Below, in pieces: positions 1 through 5,766 of a stretch of DNA of 5,926 nucleotides (position 1 is its first letter; every line of letters starts with the position of its first letter). The DNA is from an uncultured Bacilli bacterium (GTDB lineage Bacteria; Bacillota_I; Bacilli_A; RF39; UBA660), in NCBI GenBank assembly GCA_947591565.1, contig CANQDH010000061.1, forward strand, positions 1 through 5,926, read 5' to 3'. The notes under the pieces were generated by a model. It ran no database searches, was not told the DNA's origin, and saw only the letters and a program-made list of their open reading frames with translations. The position numbers and the translations under genes were made by a program.

Positions 1-76
1 TGTAAAATTTGACAAAAAAATAACCATTTTTCAATGGCTTCTACAAATTCTTTATCTTAAAACTGATAAATTACCG

Positions 77-103
77 ATTTTCATGAGATAATAATTCTTT
101 TTT
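77..103. repeat. Left copy of a 27-base direct repeat bracketing the rhuM segment
   Basis: This stretch begins ATTTTCATGA and ends in TAATTC followed by a run of T. It matches 1651-1677 without gaps, with only two mismatches (positions 87 and 91 against 1661 and 1665). At the right-hand site the sequence is the loop side and right arm of a terminator hairpin. Here the matching left arm is missing, so this copy cannot fold the same way and looks like a partial duplicate. Both copies are followed about 50 bases later by a TATAAT box, but base identity beyond the 27 bases is weak. Confidence 0.6.
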
Positions 104-133
104 TAGGAATTTGCTTGATAATAAAAGAAAATA

Positions 134-162
134 TTTACAAACATATGTATTAGTAGTATAAT
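134..162 (+). promoter_or_regulatory. Sigma-A type promoter upstream of rhuM
   Basis: A TTTACA -35 box (134-139) and a perfect TATAAT -10 box (157-162) are separated by the ideal 17 bases. Transcription would start near 169, giving a leader of about 120 bases before the rhuM start codon. An imperfect dyad (143-150 and 161-168, 7 of 8 bases pairing) overlaps the spacer and the -10 box and could be an operator. In DNA this AT-rich that is only a weak suggestion. Confidence 0.7.
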
Positions 163-287
163 GCATATAGGTAGTGATTATATGCAAAAAATAAAAGTAA
201 AATTTAGATTCTATAATGGATAAATATGTTGATTGAATGTCTATTGATACTAAAAATTTTATTAAACAATAAAAAAGGAGAAAGCAA

Positions 288-1298
288 ATGAAGTTAGATA
301 ATTTGAAAGATTTAGTTTTATATCAAAGTCAAAATACGAATAAAACCATTGAAGTTTTATATGATAATGAGGATTTTTGGTTGACTCAAAAAACCATGGC
401 AGAATTATTTAATGTTAAAGTTAATACAATTAATTATCATTTAAAAGAAGTTTTTTTCAATAATGAATTAAATGAAAATTCAGTTATTCGAATTTTTCGA
501 ATAACTGCCAAAGATGGTAAAGATTATAATACAAACTTTTATAGTTTAGATGCTATTATTGCAGTCGGCTATCGTGTTAATTCAAAGGAAGCAACTGATT
601 TTAGAATATGGGCAACTAATACTTTAAAGGAATACATCAAAAAAGGATTTGTGTTAAATACAGAATTATTAAAAAATGGTCCAAAAGTTGGCAAAGATTA
701 CTTTGATGAATTACTAGTTAAAATTAAAGAAATTAGAGCAAGTGAAAGAAGATTTTATCAAAAAATCACAGATATTTATAAAGAATGTAGCTATGATTAT
801 GATAAAAATAGCGAAATTACGAAAGAGTTTTACAAAAATGTGCAAAATAAATTACACTTTGCTATTACGGGCATGACGGCATCAGAAATTATATATAATA
901 GAGTTGATTCAAAAAAAGATTATATGGGACTTCAAACTTGGAAAAATGCTCCTGATGGGAAAATTCTTGAAACGGATGTTGTAATTGCTAAAAATTATTT
1001 GAAGGAAGAAGAAATAAAAGAATTAAATAATTTGGTGTCTATGTATTTAGATTTTGCTGAACGACAAGTAAAATTAGGTCATATTATTTCTATGAGAGAA
1101 TGGAAAGAAAAATTAGAATTATTCTTAAAATTAAATGAATATAACATTTTGATAGATAATGGTAAAATTACAAGAGAAATAGCAGATAAATTAGCGCTTG
1201 ATGAATATGAAAAATATAGGGTTGTACAAGATCAAAAATATGTATCTGATTTTGATGAACTATTAATTGAAACACAAAAAATTGAAGCATCAGAATAA
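288..1298 (+). CDS. rhuM: RhuM family protein (Virulence_RhuM)
   Basis: This 336-residue protein is a full-length member of the RhuM family, named after a gene of Salmonella pathogenicity island 3; its biochemical role is unknown. The N-terminal part (about 18-120) resembles the DNA-binding-like domains of phage antirepressor and KilA-N/Bro proteins. It shows FWLTQKTMAELF (30-41) followed by the helix-turn-helix-like VNTINYHL (45-52), then FYSLDAIIAVGYRVNS (84-99) and the FRIWATNTLKEYI stretch (105-117). The second half carries the family hallmarks GMTASEIIYNRVDS (195-208), MGLQTWKNAPDGKI (213-226) and DVVIAKNYL (230-238), and ends in a charged helical tail. The start is fixed by AGGAG (276-280), seven bases ahead of the ATG. 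The gene stands alone with its own promoter and is bracketed by direct repeats. No toxin, restriction or conjugation partner is visible. DNA binding is inferred from the N-terminal likeness, and the precise function cannot be stated. Confidence 0.9.
   Translation: MKLDNLKDLVLYQSQNTNKTIEVLYDNEDFWLTQKTMAELFNVKVNTINYHLKEVFFNNELNENSVIRIFRITAKDGKDYNTNFYSLDAIIAVGYRVNSKEATDFRIWATNTLKEYIKKGFVLNTELLKNGPKVGKDYFDELLVKIKEIRASERRFYQKITDIYKECSYDYDKNSEITKEFYKNVQNKLHFAITGMTASEIIYNRVDSKKDYMGLQTWKNAPDGKILETDVVIAKNYLKEEEIKELNNLVSMYLDFAERQVKLGHIISMREWKEKLELFLKLNEYNILIDNGKITREIADKLALDEYEKYRVVQDQKYVSDFDELLIETQKIEASE
481..507. repeat. Perfect 12-base inverted repeat inside rhuM
   Basis: The arms CAGTTATTCGAA (481-492) and TTCGAATAACTG (496-507) are exact reverse complements around a three-base TTT loop. 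They encode SVIRIFRIT within RhuM. The stem would be a compact hairpin in RNA or single-stranded DNA. It may be chance constrained by the codons, or a cis-acting site. Confidence 0.75.
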
Positions 1299-1337
1299 AA
1301 ACAAATACTACATAAAATGTTAGTTAAACTTATTTAC

Positions 1338-1382
1338 CTATATTTATCACCAAATGTATGGAAAAATATAGAGTGCTTTTTT
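1338..1382 (+). terminator. Weak candidate terminator after rhuM
   Basis: CTATATTT (1338-1345) can pair with AAATATAG (1364-1371), and six T residues follow at 1377-1382. The stem is almost all A-T and five bases separate it from the T-run, so it would be a poor terminator. The stronger hairpin at 1626-1677 may be the one that actually ends the rhuM transcript. Confidence 0.25.
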
Positions 1383-1446
1383 AAAAAAAGAATATAACTA
1401 AATGGATAAAAGATGTAGAGAATATTTTGATAGAGGTAATATATAG

Positions 1447-1614
1447 TTAGTAAAAAATTACAATTTAGGAATGTACTTCTATGGTATAAAAAGTGTAGAG
1501 ATTTTGCCTAATATGAGTAGTGAATTAGAAACAAAAATAACAAAATCAGGTTTAAATCATCGCCTAAAAAAAATAAAAGAAATTGCTAACAAATTACGAA
1601 AAAATGAGGAATGA
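1447..1614 (+). pseudogene. Decayed coding remnant ending in a WhiA-like C-terminal helix-turn-helix
   Basis: Reading from 1447 gives an open stretch ending at TGA 1612-1614. Its last 33 codons, from ATG 1513, contain SELETKITKSGLNHRLKKI and then KEIANKLR. This strongly resembles the C-terminal helix-turn-helix of WhiA, the DNA-binding regulator of sporulation and cell division, whose tail typically reads like 'ELGE...ISKSGVNHRLRKI.EIA.KLR'. The preceding KSVEILPN may correspond to the 'GL..LP' segment of WhiA, with the residues between deleted. The same frame upstream (from ATG 1402) is cut by TAG at 1444-1446. Neither ATG has a Shine-Dalgarno sequence, and the LAGLIDADG-like N-terminal part of WhiA is absent. 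The 1402-1500 part (MDKRCREYFDRGNI, stop, LVKNYNLGMYFYGI) is not recognised and may come from another gene. The WhiA assignment is from memory of the family motif, not a search. Confidence 0.5.
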
Positions 1615-1625
1615 AATCTTTTCAT

Positions 1626-1677
1626 AAAGAATTAAGTATTAATGGAATTTATTTTCATGACATACTAATTCTTTTTT
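1626..1677 (+). terminator. Rho-independent terminator upstream of rplI
   Basis: AAAGAATTA plus GTAT (1626-1639, with A1635 bulged) pairs with ATAC plus TAATTCTTT (1662-1674). Inside this, ATGGAA (1642-1647) pairs with TTTCAT (1653-1658), including one G-U pair, around a five-base loop. T residues run from 1672 to 1677. The position before a strong promoter fits a terminator that insulates the L9 operon from the rhuM side. The stem is AT-rich but long. Confidence 0.6.
1651..1677. repeat. Right copy of the 27-base direct repeat
   Basis: This stretch matches 77-103 at 25 of 27 positions and lies 1,574 bases away. It comprises the loop side and the right arm plus T-run of the terminator before rplI, so here it is part of a working-looking structure, whereas the left copy is not. 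Confidence 0.6.
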
Positions 1678-1702
1678 AAATATACCTATGCGAAATATGT
1701 AA

Positions 1703-1731
1703 TTGAAAAATGTATAAAAAAAAGATATAAT
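1703..1731 (+). promoter_or_regulatory. Sigma-A type promoter of the rplI-dnaB operon
   Basis: A TTGAAA -35 box (1703-1708) and a perfect TATAAT -10 box (1726-1731) are 17 bases apart. The predicted transcript start near 1738 leaves a leader of only about 22 bases before the L9 start codon, so there is no room for a riboswitch or ribosomal-protein leader structure. Confidence 0.8.
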
Positions 1732-1759
1732 ATACTTATGTAGATTAAGGAGGTCCAAA

Positions 1760-2203
1760 ATGAAAGTTATTTTATTAAAAGATGTCAAAGGTCAAGGTAA
1801 ACAAGATGATATCATAGATGTAAAACCTGGATATGGTACGAATTTTTTAATTAAGAATGGATTAGCCGTTCCAGCAAGTAAAACGGGATTAAAACGTCTT
1901 GAAATAGAAACTAATGACCGTTTAGAAAAAGAACAAGAAATGATTAAAGAAGCTTCTTTAATGAAAGATGAACTTGAAAAAAAAGAATTTGTTTTTAAAG
2001 TAAAAACAGGTAAAGATGGAAAAATCTTTGGAAGTATAAGCACTAAACAAATTGCTGAAGAATTAAAAAAACAAGGATTTGATATAGATAAAAAGAAAAT
2101 TGAAGTTGAAAATGCTATAACAACACTAGGATATCACAACGTTTATATCAATTTACATAAAAAGGTAAAAGCTCAAATAAAGGTTTCAATAAGGGAGAAT
2201 TAG
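1760..2203 (+). CDS. rplI: 50S ribosomal protein L9
   Basis: L9 binds 23S rRNA near the base of the L1 stalk and helps maintain reading-frame fidelity. The 147 residues match the usual bacterial length. The N-terminal RNA-binding domain (1-50) has the typical MKVILLKDVKGQGKQ start and the KPGYGTNFLIKNGLA segment (22-36). A long charged connecting helix (about 45-75) leads to the C-terminal domain, with TGKDGKIFGSISTKQIAEEL (83-102) and a closing VSIREN. A strong AAGGAGG (1747-1753), six bases before the ATG, fixes the start. The gene is first in its operon, directly after its own promoter, and one base separates its stop from dnaB. The rplI-dnaB pairing is common in Firmicutes. No anomalies are seen. 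Confidence 0.97.
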   Translation: MKVILLKDVKGQGKQDDIIDVKPGYGTNFLIKNGLAVPASKTGLKRLEIETNDRLEKEQEMIKEASLMKDELEKKEFVFKVKTGKDGKIFGSISTKQIAEELKKQGFDIDKKKIEVENAITTLGYHNVYINLHKKVKAQIKVSIREN

Positions 2204-2204
2204 T

Positions 2205-3551
2205 ATGGAAGGAAGAGAATTACCACATGATTTAAATGCTGAGCAATCAGTTCTTGGTTCCATGTTTCTATCTAAATATGCTTTAGAAAGAGCCGTTGAA
2301 ATTTTATCCGAAGACCATTTTTTCGATAAAAAAAATGGTATCATTTTCTCTTGTTTAGCTGATTTATGTAATAAAGGAACTCCTATTGATTTAACGACCG
2401 TAACATCAGATTTAGTAACGAAAAATTTACTTAAAGAAGCTGGGGATGTTGAATACTTAACAGAAGTCATTAATGTTGTGCCAACTGCTGCTAATGCTGA
2501 TGAATATATAAAAATTGTTGAAGATAGAGCAACAAGAAGAAGACTTATTAAAGAAGCAACGGAAATTGTTAAAATTGGTTATTCATCTACAGACTCTTTA
2601 GGTGAAATATTAGATAAATCAGAAAAGAAAATTTTTAATGTTGTCAAAACACGTCAGGGTACAGAGTTTCGTAAAATACAAGATGTCTTATTTAAAGCAC
2701 AGTCTGACCTAGAAACTTTATCTAAAAATCGCGGTGAAATAACTGGACTTGCAACAGGCTTTGCCGATTTAGATAGAATAACATCTGGTCTTCATCCTAA
2801 TGAACTTATTATTATTGCTGCGCGTCCTGCTATGGGTAAAACAGCATTTGCTTTAAATATGGCAACCAAAATTGCCGCAAATAGTGATAAAGCTGTAGCT
2901 ATTTTTAACTTAGAAATGGGTGCTGAACAATTAGCGAATCGTATGCTATCATCAGCTGGACAAGTAGATGGAACGAAAATGCGTACGGGTAGATTAGAAC
3001 ATGAAGATTGGAAAAAAATTAATGAAGCTATAAGTATGTTAGCTGATACGAAAATTTATATCGATGATACACCTGGAATTACGATTGGTGAAATTAGAGC
3101 TAAATGTCGCAGGCTTGCAAGTTCTAGTGATGGACTTGGCATTGTTATTATTGACTACTTACAATTAATTACTGGCTCTGAAAAGTTTTCAGGAAATCGC
3201 CAACAAGAAGTATCCGAAATATCGCGTTCACTTAAAACCATGGCCATGGAACTTGGTATTCCTGTTGTTGCTTTGGCCCAGCTATCTCGAAGCGTTGATG
3301 GACGAGAGGATAATAGACCTGTATTAAGTGATTTACGTGAATCAGGATCTATTGAACAAGATGCCGATATTGTTGCTTTCTTATATCGTGATGATTATTA
3401 TAAAAAAGAAGCCGCTATCGATGAAAATACAAGTAAAAGTGAATTTATTATTCGTAAACATCGTAGTGGCCCAACAGCAACTATTAATTTAATTTTTAAA
3501 CGTAATACGAGTACATTTGAAGATTTTATTGATGTAAATGAAGAAGGTTAG
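2205..3551 (+). CDS. dnaB: Replicative DNA helicase DnaB (DnaC in Bacillus)
   Basis: This is the hexameric 5'-3' helicase that unwinds DNA at the replication fork and works with primase DnaG and the helicase loader. The 448 residues match the family length. The N-terminal helical domain opens with LPHDLNAEQSVLGSMFL (6-22) and runs to about 105. A linker of about 105-175 leads to the RecA-like ATPase domain, starting near TGLATGFADLD (180-190). Walker A is ARPAMGKT (206-213), NLEMGAEQL (235-243) holds the catalytic glutamate region, and Walker B is IVIIDYLQL (313-321). ALAQLSR (357-363) is the sensor/DNA-binding stretch, and KHRSG (418-422) carries the arginine finger. No intein interrupts it. 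AAGGGAG (2191-2197), seven bases ahead, supports the ATG. Its coupling to rplI suggests replication and ribosome supply are co-transcribed. Confidence 0.98.
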   Translation: MEGRELPHDLNAEQSVLGSMFLSKYALERAVEILSEDHFFDKKNGIIFSCLADLCNKGTPIDLTTVTSDLVTKNLLKEAGDVEYLTEVINVVPTAANADEYIKIVEDRATRRRLIKEATEIVKIGYSSTDSLGEILDKSEKKIFNVVKTRQGTEFRKIQDVLFKAQSDLETLSKNRGEITGLATGFADLDRITSGLHPNELIIIAARPAMGKTAFALNMATKIAANSDKAVAIFNLEMGAEQLANRMLSSAGQVDGTKMRTGRLEHEDWKKINEAISMLADTKIYIDDTPGITIGEIRAKCRRLASSSDGLGIVIIDYLQLITGSEKFSGNRQQEVSEISRSLKTMAMELGIPVVALAQLSRSVDGREDNRPVLSDLRESGSIEQDADIVAFLYRDDYYKKEAAIDENTSKSEFIIRKHRSGPTATINLIFKRNTSTFEDFIDVNEEG

Positions 3552-3559
3552 GTGAATAT

Positions 3560-5005
3560 ATGAAAAAAATCCCTATAATTATTTTAACCATTTTGATAGG
3601 TTTATCTGTTGTTATGTTAGGCTTTGGATATAATCGTAATATTGAACCCAATCATTATTACCAAGTATATCTAGATGAAAAATTATTAGGTACGATTAAA
3701 TCAAAGGAAGAACTAGATAGTTATATCGATAAACGCGGTGAATACATAAAGAAAAAATATAACGTAGATAAAATATATAGACCTAACGGACTTGTTGTTA
3801 AAAAGATAACTACTTATGATGATAACCTAAAATCAGTTCAAGAAATATATGATGCGATTTTAAAAGAGAAACCTTTCACCATTAAAGGATATCAATTTAC
3901 AATATCAGATGATGAATCTAGTCAAAAAATATACGTTCTTGATAAAAGTGTGTTCGAAAATTCCGTAACGGCAACGATTGAAGCCTTTGTTGGAACCGAA
4001 ATATATGAAAAGTATAAAAATGATGAACAAGAGCAAATAAAAACGACAGGAGTATACGCTAATAATATTTATATTGATGAAAATATAACTATCAAAGAAG
4101 TTGAAATACCTGTTAATGAACAAATATATACAAGTGAAAGTGAATTATCGAAATATTTAATGTTTGGAACGACAGAAGCCCAGAAAGTATATACGGTTAA
4201 GGCTGGGGACACAATTCCGATTGTTGCTGATAATAATCAGATTAATACAAGAGAATTCCTTATTTCTAATCCTGAATTTACAAGTGCTAATAATTTACTT
4301 ACACCTGGTCAGCAAGTTACCATCGGGGTTACTAATCCGCAAATAAGTGTTGTCCTTGAAGAAAATATTATTGAAGATGTTGAGGATCCATTTAATACCG
4401 TTGAAGTTGTCGATGAAGATAAAGTTATTGGTGATGATACTGTAACTCAAGAAGGTGTTAATGGTTTATCAAGAGTATCTAGAAATGTTAAGGTTATAAA
4501 TGGTACAGTTATTTACTCTAATACATTATCACGTGAAGTATTAAAACCTTCTGTTGATAAAATTATAAGTAAAGGTGGTAAATATATACCACATATTGGA
4601 TCATTAACCAGCTGGGGATGGCCAACCGATCCAGGATGGTTTATTACAGATGACTTTACTTGGAGAATTAATCCTATCACTGGTGTTCGTGAAAGACATT
4701 CTGGTATCGATATTGCCGGAACCGGGTATTATTCACCTATATATGCAACCAACAATGGTACAATAGATACTAAGGCAACAAGATATGATTATGGTAACTA
4801 TATTATCATTAATCACAACAATGGTTATTACACCTTGTATGGACACATGTCTTCGTTTGCTAATGTTAAAGTTGGAGATGTTGTAGCGCGTGGTCAAGTT
4901 ATTGGCTATGTTGGAGCAACCGGTTACGCAACTGGTCCACATGTTCATTATGAAGTATGGAAAGACTGCCGTTTCTGCAGGCTTAATCCTTGGAGTATTT
5001 ACTAA
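3560..5005 (+). CDS. Membrane-anchored LysM-G5-M23 peptidoglycan endopeptidase
   Basis: This 481-residue cell-wall hydrolase is predicted to cut peptide cross-links of peptidoglycan on the outer face of the membrane. An N-terminal hydrophobic segment (about 4-22), with no clear signal-peptidase site, suggests an uncleaved anchor. Residues about 33-200 form an extracellular domain not assigned to a family. A LysM module (about 209-256, YTVKAGDTIP at its start) should bind glycan, and a G5-like domain follows (about 262-341, with VTQEGVNGLSRVSRNVKVING at its core, positions 295-315). The LytM/M23 catalytic domain spans about 360-470. Its zinc ligands are H380 and D384 (RHSGIDIA) and H463 (HVHYE), with catalytic histidines H429 (LYGHMS) and H461, so the site looks intact. 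A cysteine pair (C470, C473) precedes the closing NPWSIY. The ATG follows AGGTGA (3550-3555) by four bases. The gene sits eight bases after dnaB and overlaps walJ by one base. Confidence 0.92.
   Translation: MKKIPIIILTILIGLSVVMLGFGYNRNIEPNHYYQVYLDEKLLGTIKSKEELDSYIDKRGEYIKKKYNVDKIYRPNGLVVKKITTYDDNLKSVQEIYDAILKEKPFTIKGYQFTISDDESSQKIYVLDKSVFENSVTATIEAFVGTEIYEKYKNDEQEQIKTTGVYANNIYIDENITIKEVEIPVNEQIYTSESELSKYLMFGTTEAQKVYTVKAGDTIPIVADNNQINTREFLISNPEFTSANNLLTPGQQVTIGVTNPQISVVLEENIIEDVEDPFNTVEVVDEDKVIGDDTVTQEGVNGLSRVSRNVKVINGTVIYSNTLSREVLKPSVDKIISKGGKYIPHIGSLTSWGWPTDPGWFITDDFTWRINPITGVRERHSGIDIAGTGYYSPIYATNNGTIDTKATRYDYGNYIIINHNNGYYTLYGHMSSFANVKVGDVVARGQVIGYVGATGYATGPHVHYEVWKDCRFCRLNPWSIY
4992..4995 (+). 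promoter_or_regulatory. Ribosome binding site that sets the walJ start at 5005
   Basis: GGAG lies nine bases before the ATG at 5005. An in-frame TTG at 4990 would overlap this site and has no ribosome binding site of its own. Translation from 5005 gives MKFSVLASGSTGNA, the usual N-terminus of YycJ/WalJ proteins. Confidence 0.75.
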
Positions 5006-5766
5006 TGAAATTTAGTGTTTTAGCAAGCGGCAGTACCGGAAATGCAACCTTTGTTGAAACCAAAAAGACTAAAGTTTTAATAGATATTGGTATGAGCTGC
5101 TTATATATTGAAAAAAAATTAAAGAACATGGATATTGATCCAGACGAAATAGATGGTATCATTATTACCCATACGCATACAGATCATATAGCTGGGTTAA
5201 AAGTCTTTTTAAAAAAACATCATCCAACTCTTTTCATAACGAAAAAAATGTATAATGATTTAAAAAATGTTATTTATAAAGATGAGTGTGTTTTTATAGA
5301 TGGAAAGTTTATGATTAATGATATAGAAGTTACACCATTTGGTTTATCACATGATGCTCCAGATACGAATGGATACATCTTAACAAATGGTACTTCATCA
5401 CTTGTTTATGTAACTGATACTGGCTATATAAATAATAAACATTTTGATCTTTTAAGTAATAAAACCGCATATATTTTTGAAAGCAATCATGATGTTAAAA
5501 TGTTGATGGATGGCTCTTATCAATATCATTTAAAACAGAGAATTATTAGTGATAGGGGTCATTTATCTAACAAAGATAGTTCTTATTACTTGTCAAAATT
5601 AATTGGAAATGATACTAAATATATTGTTTTAGCGCATTTAAGTAAAGAAAATAATACACCAGATATCGCGTTAAAGACACTTTTAAATATGCTTGATGAA
5701 AAGGATTTTAAGATTGCTACTTTAGTTGCATCGCCAAATGAAAGAACGGATTTAATCGCTATATGA
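5005..5766 (+). CDS. walJ: WalJ (YycJ) metallo-beta-lactamase-fold hydrolase
   Basis: The 253-residue product is close in length to Bacillus YycJ. This family, with a metallo-beta-lactamase fold, is linked to the WalRK cell-wall regulon and to coordination of cell division with DNA replication; the substrate is not settled. Visible metal-site motifs are HTHTDH (56-61), H116 in LSHDAPD, D138 in YVTDTG, ESNHD (159-163), H186 in RGHLSN and H211 in LAHLSKENN, so both metal sites should be intact. The start at 5005 is chosen over an upstream in-frame TTG because the family starts MKFSVLASGSTGN and GGAG precedes this ATG. The start overlaps the M23 stop (TAATG) and the end overlaps rlmH (ATGA), indicating translational coupling. 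In Bacillus walJ follows walRKHI and lies just before htrA and rlmH; here none of those regulator genes is beside it. Confidence 0.95.
   Translation: MKFSVLASGSTGNATFVETKKTKVLIDIGMSCLYIEKKLKNMDIDPDEIDGIIITHTHTDHIAGLKVFLKKHHPTLFITKKMYNDLKNVIYKDECVFIDGKFMINDIEVTPFGLSHDAPDTNGYILTNGTSSLVYVTDTGYINNKHFDLLSNKTAYIFESNHDVKMLMDGSYQYHLKQRIISDRGHLSNKDSSYYLSKLIGNDTKYIVLAHLSKENNTPDIALKTLLNMLDEKDFKIATLVASPNERTDLIAI

Larger units (their letters stand above)
1..287. other. Left-edge non-coding region (contents)
   Basis: No gene is supported. A plus-strand frame open from the left edge ends at TAA 89-91 (29 codons, closing LPIFMR), and a minus-strand stretch reads KEFVEAIEKWLFF (about 15-53) without a start codon. 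Neither is recognised and both could be chance or worn-down coding sequence. The supported contents are the left repeat copy (77-103), the rhuM promoter (134-162) and the rhuM ribosome binding site (276-280). Confidence 0.5.
1299..1759. other. Intergenic gap between rhuM and rplI (contents)
   Basis: No intact gene is supported in these 461 bases. In order it holds a short open stretch in frame with rhuM (1299-1397, ending TAA, unrecognised), a weak hairpin (1338-1382), an interrupted reading frame whose end looks like WhiA (1402-1614), a good terminator hairpin (1626-1677) overlapping the right copy of a direct repeat, and the rplI promoter (1703-1731). The first part reads as worn-down coding DNA, the last as functional punctuation. 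Confidence 0.6.

Noticed and set aside
182..223. A 13-codon open frame (MQKIKVKFRFYNG) in the rhuM leader
   Set aside because: It has no proper Shine-Dalgarno sequence and no recognisable content, and frames this short are common in AT-rich DNA.
1299..1397. Open stretch in frame with rhuM after its stop (ATG at 1317)
   Set aside because: RhuM already has its expected C-terminus and length. The extension has no ribosome binding site and resembles nothing I know, so it is treated as part of the gap.
1402..1614. TAG at 1444-1446 as a read-through or recoded codon joining two halves of one gene
   Set aside because: There is no ribosome binding site, no recoding signal and no intact family match. 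Decay is the simpler reading.
1738..1759. Ribosomal-protein leader or riboswitch before rplI
   Set aside because: The predicted leader is only about 22 bases, too short for a structured regulator.
1792..2470. Minus-strand open frames opposite rplI and dnaB
   Set aside because: They lie fully opposite strongly recognised genes, lack start signals and resemble no protein family.
3905..4948. Open frames within the M23 gene (minus 3905-4123, plus 4164-4346, minus 4733-4948)
   Set aside because: They are low-complexity, AT-driven translations lying inside a well-supported coding sequence.
4990..5004. TTG at 4990 as the walJ start
   Set aside because: The ATG at 5005 has GGAG nine bases upstream and gives the family-typical N-terminus. 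The TTG overlaps the ribosome binding site.
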